From the NCBI GenBank assembly GCA_024695475.1, contig JAILIC010000003.1, positions 1 through 47,195 of the forward strand: a stretch of 47,195 bases of DNA, in the 5' to 3' direction. Both the position numbers and the translations under genes were made by a program. The notes beneath the pieces are model-generated. The model saw nothing but the letters and a program-made list of their open reading frames with translations, was not told the DNA's origin and made no database searches. This document shows, piece by piece, positions 1 to 9,315 of the stretch; the first letter of the stretch is position 1; every line of letters begins with the position of its first letter. The DNA comes from Treponema sp. (GTDB taxonomy: Bacteria; Spirochaetota; Spirochaetia; Treponematales; Treponemataceae).

Positions 1-15
1 TTATATAATTGAGGC

Positions 16-1143
16 ATGAATAAATGTATTGTAATTCCAGATTCCTTTAAAGGTACTATGAGTGCAATTGAAATATGCGATATTATGACAAAAGCAATTC
101 ATACCGTTTTTCCTGAATGCACGGTTGAATCTGTCCCTATAGCAGATGGTGGAGAGGGTACAGTTGACTGCTTTATGTATGCACTTAATAGTAAAAAAAT
201 CATGGTAAGTACCACAGGCCCCTATGGAGAAAAGATTGAAGCTTATTATACAAGAATCGGTAATAAGGCAATCATGGAAATGGCATGTTGTGCAGGATTA
301 CCACTAGTTGGAGATAACAAAGATCCTTCAAAAACAACAACTTTTGGATTAGGAACACTTATACTCCATGCAATCCAAAATGGATGTACTGAAATTGTCA
401 TTGGCTTAGGAGGAAGCTGTACCAATGACGGTGGAACAGGTGTTGCTAGAGCCTTAGGTACAACGTTTTATACATCAGAAGGAAAAATATTTAATCCCAA
501 ATCTGATGAGTTTACTTCGATAGCTCATATAGATAACAGTAAAACAGAAAAACTACTTTCAAATATTCAAATAACAGCCATGTGTGACATAGATAACCCC
601 TTATGCGGGCCAATAGGAGCATCTGCAATGTTTGGTCCTCAAAAAGGAGCCAGCAAAGATATGGTAGCAATCCTAGACAAAAATCTGGATGCGCTTTCTT
701 CTATTATATATAAAGACTTGCATAAAGATGTCAAAGAGATTCCAGGAGCAGGGGCAGCCGGAGGTATGGGTGCAGGAATCGTTGCTTTTCTTGGAGGAAA
801 ATTAAAATCAGGCATAGAGACTGTTCTAGATACAGTACACTTTAACACCCTGCTCCAAGGAACAGATATCGTTTTTACAGGCGAAGGAAAAATTGATGCT
901 CAAAGTTTTCATGGTAAGGTAATTAGCGGAATTGCAAACAGAACAAAAGCAGCTCATATTCCTTTAACAGTTATTGCAGGAGATATCGGAGACGACATAC
1001 CTGAAGATGTGTACGATCGAGGGATAAGCGGTATCTTTACCATTAACAGAAAAGCACTCCCCTACAAAGAACTTAAATCGTACAGTCCTGAATACCTAAA
1101 AAAAACTATGCTCGACATATTACATTTTTATAAAGCAAAGTAA
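16..1143 (+). CDS. garK: Glycerate kinase (GarK/GlxK family)
   Basis: Phosphorylates D-glycerate with ATP in the cytoplasm, feeding it to lower glycolysis; family members make 2- or 3-phosphoglycerate. The 375 residues match the usual family length. Family hallmarks are visible: DSFKGTMSA near the N-terminus (residues 9-17), the glycine-rich GLGGSCTNDGGTG segment around residue 131, and GEGKIDAQSFHGK around residue 291. The ATG lies just after a GAGG. The convergent neighbour is a tartronate-semialdehyde reductase, whose product is D-glycerate, so the two enzymes form consecutive steps. Family assignment is firm; the exact phosphorylation position is not visible from sequence. Confidence 0.93.
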   Translation: MNKCIVIPDSFKGTMSAIEICDIMTKAIHTVFPECTVESVPIADGGEGTVDCFMYALNSKKIMVSTTGPYGEKIEAYYTRIGNKAIMEMACCAGLPLVGDNKDPSKTTTFGLGTLILHAIQNGCTEIVIGLGGSCTNDGGTGVARALGTTFYTSEGKIFNPKSDEFTSIAHIDNSKTEKLLSNIQITAMCDIDNPLCGPIGASAMFGPQKGASKDMVAILDKNLDALSSIIYKDLHKDVKEIPGAGAAGGMGAGIVAFLGGKLKSGIETVLDTVHFNTLLQGTDIVFTGEGKIDAQSFHGKVISGIANRTKAAHIPLTVIAGDIGDDIPEDVYDRGISGIFTINRKALPYKELKSYSPEYLKKTMLDILHFYKAK

Positions 1144-1171
1144 TAAGCAAAGATCGCCAGCAGGCTAAAGT

Positions 1172-1202
1172 TGCAGATTATCTGTATTACAGATAATCTG
1201 CA
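1172..1202. terminator. Bidirectional hairpin between convergent garK and garR
   Basis: A perfect inverted repeat: GCAGATTATCTGT (1173-1185) pairs with ACAGATAATCTGC (1189-1201) around a 3-nt loop, with one more T-A pair outside. It lies in the 64-bp gap between the ends of two convergent genes. On the plus side it is followed by a T-rich stretch that is not a clean U-tract. Bidirectional terminator is inferred from position and symmetry. Confidence 0.7.
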
Positions 1203-1207
1203 CTATT

Positions 1208-2089
1208 TTATTTACCAATTTGCATATTTGCCATTTTTTCATAATACTTTGCCAAAGCACTGTGATCATCTTTTTCACAACCATCAGCTTTAAGTGACTG
1301 CATCATTTCCATAACCTGACTGGCAAGCGGAACAGGACTCGTAACAGCATGCGCTGCATTCAATACATTTGTTAAATCCTTTATATGCAACTCAATTCTA
1401 AAACCAGGTTTATAGTTGTGTGCCAAAATCATCGGAGCTTTTGCATCCATAACACTCGAACCTGCAGAACCACCTCTAATTGCCTGATACACCAATTCAG
1501 GATCAGCACCAGCTTTTCGAGCAAGCATCAGTGCTTCAGATACTGCCGCTATATTTACCGCCACCACAATCTGGTTAGCAAGTTTTGCAACATTACCGGC
1601 TCCTAATTCTCCCACATAGGTAACAGATGCAGCCATCTTACCAAGCACTTCTCTATATTTATCAAACAGTGCCTTTTTACCACCGCACATGACTGCCAAT
1701 GTACCGTCAATTGCCTTTGGCTCACCACCAGAAACAGGAGCATCAAGCATATCGATACCTTTTTTTGCAAGTTCCTCACCAATCTTACGAGTTTCGACTG
1801 GGTCGATAGAGCTCATATCGATGACGACAGTACCAGGCTTTGCCGTACCAATAACTCCATCCGGACCAAGAAGCACCTCACGAACCTGAGGCGTATTCTG
1901 AACCATAGTAATGATAAGATCACATTCCCTACCAATTTCAGCATTACTTTTTGCCGTAGCTCCTAGTGTAACCAGCTCATCAGCTGCTGCTTTTGTATGG
2001 TTACTTACAACAACATCATAGCCAGCCTTTACAAGATTTTTGCTCATCGGCTTACCCATAATTCCAAGACCAATAAATCCTATTTTCAT
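1208..2089 (-). CDS. garR: 2-hydroxy-3-oxopropionate (tartronate semialdehyde) reductase
   Basis: Member of the beta-hydroxyacid dehydrogenase family; NAD(P)H-dependent reduction of tartronate semialdehyde to D-glycerate is the likely reaction. The Rossmann motif GFIGLGIMG begins at residue 4, the substrate-binding DAPVSGG lies at 116-122, and the catalytic lysine is K169 in GNVAKLANQ. Length (293 aa) is typical. The adjacent convergent glycerate kinase supports this substrate over 3-hydroxyisobutyrate, which the same family also uses. The start is the ATG preceded by a purine-poor GGGGGCAGG-like leader. Confidence 0.9.
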   Translation of the reverse strand: MKIGFIGLGIMGKPMSKNLVKAGYDVVVSNHTKAAADELVTLGATAKSNAEIGRECDLIITMVQNTPQVREVLLGPDGVIGTAKPGTVVIDMSSIDPVETRKIGEELAKKGIDMLDAPVSGGEPKAIDGTLAVMCGGKKALFDKYREVLGKMAASVTYVGELGAGNVAKLANQIVVAVNIAAVSEALMLARKAGADPELVYQAIRGGSAGSSVMDAKAPMILAHNYKPGFRIELHIKDLTNVLNAAHAVTSPVPLASQVMEMMQSLKADGCEKDDHSALAKYYEKMANMQIGK

Positions 2090-2217
2090 ATACCTGCCCC
2101 CATTTTCTTTGTTTAAGCTATCTAACAGTGTATAATACCTTTAGCGTTTTGCGTAGTTTATTTTCTGCGTTGTAAATCTTCTTTTCTTCTGATATATTTC
2201 ATACAATTGGAGTTGTT

Positions 2218-3333
2218 ATGAAAAAAAACATTGTACCGCTACTGGTTCTCGTTGCTCTTGTTCAGACCAGTTTTGCAGACGATTGGTTTATGGCACAGAC
2301 AGAGACAGCTGATGTCAAATCTGTAGTAGCAACAAGCGAGCTTGTAGAAGCTCAGTTCAACGGAAAGTATCTGTATCCGCCAATCAACATCCTTGACGGC
2401 AATTATGACAGCACATGGTGCGAGGCAGATCAAAGTGGTCCAGGCATTGGCGAATCAATTACGGTAGAATTCTCTCAGCCAGTAAGCTTTGACGAGATTC
2501 AGATTGTAAATGGCTTTGCTTCAAAAGACTATTACAAAAAGAACAACCGCGTAAAAACAATCGTGCTCACACAGGTTGCAAAAAAACACTTTCAGCAAAA
2601 AGAATACACTTTAAATGACGATACTCCGACCTGGCAGTCAATCAACTTTGCTCTACCTCAGACAGCACAGACCATTACCATTAAAATAACAGACGTATAC
2701 AAAGGCTCAAAGTACGATGACACCTGTCTTGATGACATTCGTCTCTTATACAAGGGTAAAGTTATTCCTTTTACCGGTGTTGAAGAACTTAAAAAGATTC
2801 AGGAAGAAAACTCAAAACTTATGCTCAAAAGCTCTGCTGCAGACTTTAAAAGTCAGCTTTTAGCTCTTTCTTACGGCAGTGCAAAGATATACTTAAAAAG
2901 TCAAAAAGATGATTCTGCAATTATCATACACAAATCAAACGACGGTCAAAACATTACCGACATTCTTATAGGTGATGCATATTTTATCAAAAATGGTTCA
3001 GAAGAAGACGTCATAGCTCGCATTAATCAAACAGGATTTAACAAAATGTATCTTAATAAAGGCGACTTTGATTCTGAAATGGAACACTACTATACACAGG
3101 CGCAAAAGAAAAACTCAGAATATTTACTTCTCGGTTGGCAATGGAATAATTATGAAATTCAATGGGATATCGGTAACTTTAGACTCCTTAAAACCGAAAG
3201 AATTGATTATGTTAGAACAACTACTGCCATAATCATAAAACTAGACGGCAACACGGTATACTGGAATGGAGTTCCTTATACAGTTATTACCGAGCAGCAG
3301 ATTTTCGATATCCGTCAGTGGGACGGATACTGA
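2218..3333 (+). CDS. Exported protein with discoidin-like (F5/8 or NADase-type) glycan-binding domain
   Basis: A signal peptide covers residues 1-20 (KKN, hydrophobic core, cleavage near SFADD). Residues about 40-180 resemble the beta-sandwich of discoidin/NADase-type glycan-binding domains: the segment ILDGNYDSTWCE is the typical 'DGN..T.W' start, followed by ITVEFSQPVSFDEIQIVNGF. The C-terminal half (about 190-371) has no fold I recognise. A GGAG motif lies just before the ATG. It begins a plus-strand cluster and overlaps the next gene by 16 nt, suggesting co-translation with a VanW protein. A periplasmic or surface role in binding envelope glycan is inferred only. Confidence 0.7.
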   Translation: MKKNIVPLLVLVALVQTSFADDWFMAQTETADVKSVVATSELVEAQFNGKYLYPPINILDGNYDSTWCEADQSGPGIGESITVEFSQPVSFDEIQIVNGFASKDYYKKNNRVKTIVLTQVAKKHFQQKEYTLNDDTPTWQSINFALPQTAQTITIKITDVYKGSKYDDTCLDDIRLLYKGKVIPFTGVEELKKIQEENSKLMLKSSAADFKSQLLALSYGSAKIYLKSQKDDSAIIIHKSNDGQNITDILIGDAYFIKNGSEEDVIARINQTGFNKMYLNKGDFDSEMEHYYTQAQKKNSEYLLLGWQWNNYEIQWDIGNFRLLKTERIDYVRTTTAIIIKLDGNTVYWNGVPYTVITEQQIFDIRQWDGY

Positions 3334-4202
3334 TCTTGTATCGATTTATTCCCCAAAAACGCCGCTCCAGGCTTCGAGTAAAACTCGGAACTGCATATTA
3401 CTGCATGTTTCGTCGCCTTGCTTGGATTCGATGGAAACGGCGTTTTGCAATTTTTAAACACCTGTCCTCACCAGAGGAACTTCCTTTCACCGCCTTTACC
3501 GCCATAGAACATGCAGTTCCGCTACGTCGCAATCTGTCCAAGACGGACACCGCATTGCAGGAAGGTAAAATCGCAAACTTGGAGCTTGCAGTCAAAAAGG
3601 TCTCTGGGACGCTTTTGGAGTCAGGTAAAATTTTTTCGTACTGGCACCTCATCGGCAATCCAACAAAACGGAAAGGCTATAAAAAAGGCATGATGCTTGT
3701 AAACGGCAAGCCAACGGCAGCCATAGGTGGTGGACTGTGTGCACTTTCCAATCTTATTTACTGGATGACACTCCATACGCCACTTACCGTCATCGAGCGC
3801 TACCGCCACAGTTACGATGTTTTTCCTGACTCAAACAGGACACAGCCATTTGGTAGTGGAGCAACATGTGTCTACAATTATCGTGACCTCATGATCGAAA
3901 ATCGAACATGCGACACGTACATATTGTTTGTCTGGATAGATCATGAAAAAGGACTACTGTGCGGCAAATGGGTCAAAAATACCCCCATAACCGACAGCTA
4001 CGAGGTCTATCAAAAAGAGCACTGGATTACTGCGGAAATAGGTGGCATATATGTCAGACACAACACCATCTGGCGAAAGCATTATACACTCGATAATCAA
4101 GAGACCATAACTGATACAAAAACACTTTATAACGATGAGTATATTACCGAAAACCATGCCATAATGATGTATGAACCACTTTTGGAGACCAAAAAAAGAT
4201 GA
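3318..4202 (+). CDS. VanW family protein
   Basis: About 294 residues with the VanW core: RNLSKTDTALQEGKIANLELAVKKVSGTLLESGKIFS-like sequence near residues 75-110, then the glycine-rich AIGGGLCALSNLIYWM block near 135-150 and ERYRHSYD...PFGSGATCVYNYRDL near 165-190, which is the family's best-conserved stretch. The family occurs in vancomycin-resistance clusters and widely outside them; its biochemical function is unknown. The start given is a GTG inside the previous gene without a clear RBS; a TTG at 3336 or the ATG at 3405 are alternatives. The stop overlaps the next ATG by 4 nt (ATGA), indicating an operon. Confidence 0.82.
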   Translation: MGRILILYRFIPQKRRSRLRVKLGTAYYCMFRRLAWIRWKRRFAIFKHLSSPEELPFTAFTAIEHAVPLRRNLSKTDTALQEGKIANLELAVKKVSGTLLESGKIFSYWHLIGNPTKRKGYKKGMMLVNGKPTAAIGGGLCALSNLIYWMTLHTPLTVIERYRHSYDVFPDSNRTQPFGSGATCVYNYRDLMIENRTCDTYILFVWIDHEKGLLCGKWVKNTPITDSYEVYQKEHWITAEIGGIYVRHNTIWRKHYTLDNQETITDTKTLYNDEYITENHAIMMYEPLLETKKR

Positions 4203-5719
4203 CAAAAACAAAAGCTAAATATACTTTGGGCACAGCGTTTATAGTATTCCTTTTGGCAAGCGTTTTTTTCGTCAGGCTGTCTATGCTTCATAAATCTCAT
4301 GAGCCAAACGGACTTGATGGCTATTTTTATGCCCTCCAGGCACGCTCATTCATTGAAACCGGTCATCTAGAAAACCCCAGCCATGAGCCGGGATACTACC
4401 TTTGCGGGATATGTTCATTTTTTACAGACACCCCGATTAATGGCGTAAAGTTCTGGTCAGCACTTTCTGCAACACTTACGTGTCTTGCTGTTTTTTTGCT
4501 TCTTTTTGCCTTGACTAAGCATTTCCTTGCTTCAACACTTGGCTTTTTGCTTACCGCCTCATCTCCAACATTTGCTTCAATGTCAATTAACTTTATCAAC
4601 AACCAGACAGGCATCTGCTTTCTCTTACTGTATGTTTTTTTTCTTATAAAGCTGCTACAGTCTTTTTCGTTTAAGCATCTTCTTCCTGCCGTTACATTCC
4701 TGGCTCTTTCGATGATTAGTCACAAGGTGACGCTGTTATATGCTGTAGCAGTAACTTGTATCGTCCTGCTGCCATATATAAAACAAACGTTTGTGTCTTT
4801 TTACCAAAAGTGCAACACGTGGAACACCTTGTACAAGGTTTTTATACTTCTTGCCATCACTATTATTTTTATCACCGGCTGTATCATCACTTACCTCTTT
4901 TTTGCCCGTCACAGCCCTCGTTTTGTACATGCGTTTGCACTTCCAAGCCTTCCATTTATACATCACAAAAGATTGTCGATGTCAGTAACAACGTTTGGTA
5001 CCTATGAGATTACCTTTTATTTTGTAATCCTCTATATTCTAGGATGCATCACATTCGCAAAAAAACTGCACCGCACGCTTGCTCTTTTGATACCAGCATT
5101 GTTCTTTCCGATGCTTAACCTAGACAGCGACATGGGTGTACGGCTTTTTATGAATGCAGTGCCATTGTGCATTCCGCTTTTTGTATTTGAGTTGTACCTT
5201 GTATTTTCTTCGATTATTACAAAAAAAGGCAGCATTGCCTGTGGCATTTTTGCATGCCTTTTGCTTTATGTAGGACTATTCCTGACACCACACGTATATA
5301 ACCCTAAAAAAGACCCGCCCTACTCCTATTACCGACAGATTGTCTCAAAAGTCACGCTTGCTGATGACACGCTTTTAATCGCTCACTTAGGATTAAATCA
5401 TGTGTATACGTATTATAACGGGTTAAAAGATGCACTCAACTGGCTGCCGGATTTTGCAATTCCTGTCGAAAAGACCTGGCGTCTTTGTTACGGAGCAAAT
5501 GAAAACCGGATTCGAGATATGTTGCAGAAAACTGATACGGATCTTATCAGCACAATTGATCGTAATTACATACTGTTACGTGAAGATTTGTGGCAACAGT
5601 ATCTTGCTATAGAAGATACAGACATCGCAGAAACCTACAAAAACTGGTACAATCCTTATCAAGTCCGACCTGCATACATACGCAAGCTAAAAAAGCAAAA
5701 GCGTGCAACAGGCGAATAA
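4199..5719 (+). CDS. Multi-span membrane protein, GT-C glycosyltransferase-like
   Basis: 506 residues with roughly ten hydrophobic helices. The first follows residue 10; the first extracytoplasmic loop then carries NGLDGYFYALQARSFIETGHL (about 38-58), which resembles the acidic-aromatic loop and 'ARSLLETG' segment of family 39/ArnT-like GT-C transferases that use lipid-linked sugars. The soluble C-terminal tail (about 380-506) ends in a basic stretch. Its ATG overlaps the VanW stop by 4 nt. Function as an envelope glycosyltransferase is inferred from this loop and from the VanW and acyltransferase neighbours; I cannot identify a specific family. Confidence 0.6.
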   Translation: MTKTKAKYTLGTAFIVFLLASVFFVRLSMLHKSHEPNGLDGYFYALQARSFIETGHLENPSHEPGYYLCGICSFFTDTPINGVKFWSALSATLTCLAVFLLLFALTKHFLASTLGFLLTASSPTFASMSINFINNQTGICFLLLYVFFLIKLLQSFSFKHLLPAVTFLALSMISHKVTLLYAVAVTCIVLLPYIKQTFVSFYQKCNTWNTLYKVFILLAITIIFITGCIITYLFFARHSPRFVHAFALPSLPFIHHKRLSMSVTTFGTYEITFYFVILYILGCITFAKKLHRTLALLIPALFFPMLNLDSDMGVRLFMNAVPLCIPLFVFELYLVFSSIITKKGSIACGIFACLLLYVGLFLTPHVYNPKKDPPYSYYRQIVSKVTLADDTLLIAHLGLNHVYTYYNGLKDALNWLPDFAIPVEKTWRLCYGANENRIRDMLQKTDTDLISTIDRNYILLREDLWQQYLAIEDTDIAETYKNWYNPYQVRPAYIRKLKKQKRATGE

Positions 5720-5735
5720 ACTGATGGAGTAGATA

Positions 5736-6236
5736 ATGTTTTTAACCTTACGAAGATTCCTGCTTACCCCACTTATAGATTTGCTCCCCTCATCCTGTTT
5801 TGCATACAGACGGGTTATACTCCGCCTGATGGGAGTCACACTTGCTCACACTGCAAGGATAAACGCAGGCTTTAGAGTGTATGGTTCCGGCAGCTTATAT
5901 ATAGAAGATAATGTATGGATTGGACGCAACTGCCACTTCTATACCATAGGAAACTCAAACATTACAATAGGAAAATCCTGCGAGATTGGACCTGAGTGTG
6001 CATTTAACTGCCAGAGTCACAAAATAGGAAAAGCCGCAGATAGAGCCGGAGACTGTATAATCCATGACCTATCAGTCGGTAGCGGTTGCTGGCTTGGAAT
6101 GAGGGTCAGTGTTTTGTGCAATACCATAGGCTCAGGCTGTGTCATCGGAGCAGGAGCTCTTGTCTTACATGATGTAAAAGACAACGTTTTATGTGCCGGA
6201 GTTCCTGCACAAGAAAAAAAAGTACTACCCGAGTAA
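5736..6236 (+). CDS. Hexapeptide-repeat acyltransferase (LbH family)
   Basis: A 166-residue left-handed beta-helix protein. Repeated isoleucine-patch hexapeptides run from about residue 45 to 155 (IEDNVWIGRNCHFYTIG, ITIGKSCEIGPEC, VGSGCWLGMRVSVL, IGSGCVIGAGALVL), ending in the typical ...NVLCAGVPAQ. The insert FNCQSHKIG carries the histidine usually catalytic in sugar O-acetyltransferases. GGAG precedes the ATG, 16 nt after the membrane protein stop. It probably acetylates a sugar in the same envelope pathway; the acceptor is not known. Confidence 0.85.
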   Translation: MFLTLRRFLLTPLIDLLPSSCFAYRRVILRLMGVTLAHTARINAGFRVYGSGSLYIEDNVWIGRNCHFYTIGNSNITIGKSCEIGPECAFNCQSHKIGKAADRAGDCIIHDLSVGSGCWLGMRVSVLCNTIGSGCVIGAGALVLHDVKDNVLCAGVPAQEKKVLPE

Positions 6237-6273
6237 CCGTAACTGTAAAAATAATACCAGTCGAGGATATCAA

Positions 6274-9144
6274 ATGAAAAAACACATTCTTATTCTTTAT
6301 ACTATTGCAGCCCTAGTTGGATGTGCAAAAAAACAACCAACCGTAACTGAAAACCCAGATATTATAACCCCAGAGCTCGTTACCGAAACGCTCCAAACTA
6401 CCACAGCTGACAGTCTGTATGATGCAAGTCAGTATGTGTGTGATCTAAACGCTGTTGGAAGCATGGTTACATCCAATAAAGATACCCCGATGTATCGCCT
6501 GCCATCAGCAGACTCTGAGCAAATAGGTTTATTTAAATCAGGGGAATCCGGCTTTGTAAAACAAGTAGGAATGCGAGCAGATAAAAATAAAGACCTCTAC
6601 TGGATATATCTGTGCAACAGCAGTCAAAATAGCAGTGGCTGGATAATTAATTCTAAAGAACAGCCTTTTGCAAATACAACACCAGGTAAGCAAACAAATG
6701 GCAATACCTTGATTTACGAGCGTATAAATGCAGACATAACAATCGAACCACAAATCAGCATTAGTCAAAGCAGACATCCAAGCGGTCCTTACAAGTTTCA
6801 AACAAGTCCCTCAGGTAAACGATGGGCATATTCCACAAATTCTACCCTGTCTATTTTTACCGAAGATAAGGGAACTGTTACTAATACACAAGTTTCTATC
6901 CCTAAAGATTCCTATTCTGAGGCAACTTACACGATTCCCTTTACTTTTATTACTGACGACTTGATTTATTTTTGCTATGACTGTTTTCCTCTCGATACAC
7001 GCTATACCTTATTTAGCTATAACATAACCACTAACCAAATAAAAAAAGTCTTGAATTATGAAAAAGCCTATGATAATGGACCTGTATATCAAACAGAAGA
7101 AGTGTATGTCAGTCCAGATAAAAACTTCTACTATTTTGTAACCAAAAGTGGCGTCTTTTCGTATAATGTAAAAAAACAAGAAATCTATAAGCACACATTT
7201 AACGACCTTACAAGAGACCGACATCTACAGTACGGCAAAATTGTTTTTAACGAGCTAGGTGACGCATTATTTTCTGTTACAGGATACAACAATGGTTTGC
7301 ATCCAGAGTATAGACCTGACCATGCAATGGTATATATAAAAGCCGAAAGCTGGCCTCATGAAGAAATAAAGTTTATGCAGGTCATGACTTCAATTGCTGG
7401 ATATACCTTTACAGATAAAAATAAAGCCGTCTTACTGGACGACAGACTTATCGTATATGATTTTAGCGATCCATCAGACACCTATATACAACCAGAAAAG
7501 CAAACACCGCTTCCAGTGAAACTTACTGACTCTTATGAAGATTATTATTCTTATAGAGGAATAACTTTTTATACAAATTTACTTGTTGATAAAAAATCCG
7601 AGGTACTAGCTCTTATCGCGCAAAATGGGGCAAAAAAGAGCATCAGTTTTTACAGTCTCAGTACACTGGACTTTTTATACTGTCAAAACCTAAGAAAAGA
7701 CAAAGATTTGATACATTATGAACTAAACAATAACAAGCTTACGCTTGTGTATAAAGATGACTCTCAGACTATTACTGACAGATATACCATCACCGTAAAA
7801 AAACATGTTACAGAGCATAGTTTTTATGAGCCATTACGTATTAATCAGGCTTGTATTTGTGCATACAGTTATTACAACATAACCGTCCCCGAAAAAGATA
7901 TCTTTTACCAATATCTGTTCTTACCAAATAACATTTATTTTGAACATGTACTATCTGGTGAAGCAGGATTGTTAGCAGGTGTCGCAGGAGCTTACGAAGT
8001 TTTTGATGACCATATCGAAACCTATGAACCTACAGCATTCTATGATTGCTATGATACAAATAGCACCTACGATTTTCATGTTACCCCACGGGAGGCAACA
8101 TACACGTTTACCTACCAAAACGAAAATCTAGGCCACCGATATATGGACTATCAATGCACCCTCACGTTTGGTCAGGAAAGATATAACCCGTCAACCCATC
8201 AATACACAGGCGTTCAGTATGAAGACGCTTTATATAAGCGTTATGCATTAGCGTTTAACGAGCTTTCTGAAACTACTGACATCATTGGTGAGTTTACGGA
8301 CACCGATTACAAAGTGGTGAGAGACACACAACGCTTTGGCGCCGCTCCCATACCGGCAGGCAAAATCATTACAGCAAAATACTTAGAATATGGATTACTC
8401 GATGAATATACCATATCAATTATTTCACGAGTAAAACCACTTGAACGGGTCAATTTTTATCTCTGGCCAGAGGATATGGGTCCTATTGCATGCGATGACC
8501 TTGTACTGGCAGAGTCAGACACACTGCCTGCTTCGATAACAATAACAAGAGATACCCGCTATAGCAAAAAGTGGATTCCTGTCTGGTATAATACCATTCT
8601 TTCGTCTGACAAAAAACTGGAAGATTATTCTCAGTATTACAAAGAACACAAAGACAACAGAAAATTTAGAATGTACCAGACTCATAAAGTCGACTTTAGA
8701 AACACATTCTTGACTTTTTCACTGCCAAACCGTGATGTGTATTTTCTTATAAGAAAAATACACCAAGATAACAATCGATGGTACATTACCGCTGAGATAG
8801 CATCACGCGCACAGGCTGACTTTAATCAGTTTTTTGGAAATGACTCTTTTGACAATCTTCCCGATCTCACCAATAACCGCATCGCAGAGTTTATCATCGA
8901 ACAAAACGGAAACTTCATTAAGCTCTACAATGCAGAAAACGACGGCCTCATTGTTGAACTCATGTGTGTTGATCAAGACTGGATGGAGGCAATGGTAAAA
9001 TACATCAAGTCCGACAAACACTATAATCCGTCTGGCATAAAAGAAATTACCTGGCAGAGCGAAAGTAAACCTACACCACTTGTACCAGGACACGATGAAC
9101 AGGAGCCTTCTACAGAAAAAACGGAATTAACATTGATGAAATAA
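6274..9144 (+). CDS. Large lipoprotein with SH3-like and propeller-like regions
   Basis: I place the start at 6274, where GAGGATATCAA precedes ATG and a lipoprotein signal follows (lipobox ALVGC, Cys17); the frame is open further upstream into the previous gene. The mature protein is about 940 residues. Residues about 70-140 resemble a bacterial SH3 domain (MYRLPSADSEQIGLFKSGESGFV...WIYLC...GWI). Residues about 170-520 hold repeated 'SPSGKRWAYS' and 'SPDKNFYYFV'-type strands like a beta-propeller. The C-terminal part is unassigned. It is likely anchored in a membrane facing the periplasm or surface. No enzymatic motif is visible. Confidence 0.75.
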   Translation: MKKHILILYTIAALVGCAKKQPTVTENPDIITPELVTETLQTTTADSLYDASQYVCDLNAVGSMVTSNKDTPMYRLPSADSEQIGLFKSGESGFVKQVGMRADKNKDLYWIYLCNSSQNSSGWIINSKEQPFANTTPGKQTNGNTLIYERINADITIEPQISISQSRHPSGPYKFQTSPSGKRWAYSTNSTLSIFTEDKGTVTNTQVSIPKDSYSEATYTIPFTFITDDLIYFCYDCFPLDTRYTLFSYNITTNQIKKVLNYEKAYDNGPVYQTEEVYVSPDKNFYYFVTKSGVFSYNVKKQEIYKHTFNDLTRDRHLQYGKIVFNELGDALFSVTGYNNGLHPEYRPDHAMVYIKAESWPHEEIKFMQVMTSIAGYTFTDKNKAVLLDDRLIVYDFSDPSDTYIQPEKQTPLPVKLTDSYEDYYSYRGITFYTNLLVDKKSEVLALIAQNGAKKSISFYSLSTLDFLYCQNLRKDKDLIHYELNNNKLTLVYKDDSQTITDRYTITVKKHVTEHSFYEPLRINQACICAYSYYNITVPEKDIFYQYLFLPNNIYFEHVLSGEAGLLAGVAGAYEVFDDHIETYEPTAFYDCYDTNSTYDFHVTPREATYTFTYQNENLGHRYMDYQCTLTFGQERYNPSTHQYTGVQYEDALYKRYALAFNELSETTDIIGEFTDTDYKVVRDTQRFGAAPIPAGKIITAKYLEYGLLDEYTISIISRVKPLERVNFYLWPEDMGPIACDDLVLAESDTLPASITITRDTRYSKKWIPVWYNTILSSDKKLEDYSQYYKEHKDNRKFRMYQTHKVDFRNTFLTFSLPNRDVYFLIRKIHQDNNRWYITAEIASRAQADFNQFFGNDSFDNLPDLTNNRIAEFIIEQNGNFIKLYNAENDGLIVELMCVDQDWMEAMVKYIKSDKHYNPSGIKEITWQSESKPTPLVPGHDEQEPSTEKTELTLMK

Positions 9145-9145
9145 A

Positions 9146-9163
9146 AGATAATCTGTATTATCT
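9146..9163 (+). terminator. Weak hairpin after the large lipoprotein gene
   Basis: AGATAAT (9146-9152) pairs with ATTATCT (9157-9163) around CTGT, immediately after the stop codon at 9144. No T-tract follows, so intrinsic termination is uncertain. The sequence resembles the hairpin at 1172-1202. Confidence 0.35.
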
Positions 9164-9315
9164 GAGAAAAAAGTTGACTTGCGTTCAATCACTGAGTCTG
9201 CCAGTTTTATGAACACATATGAAATGTGCATCGAGGAAACATACCTCGGAAACAAATGGCAGGCTGCAGCTTTAGCAACTCTCGATGTCGACTTGGAAGA
9301 GCTATAATCGATTGC

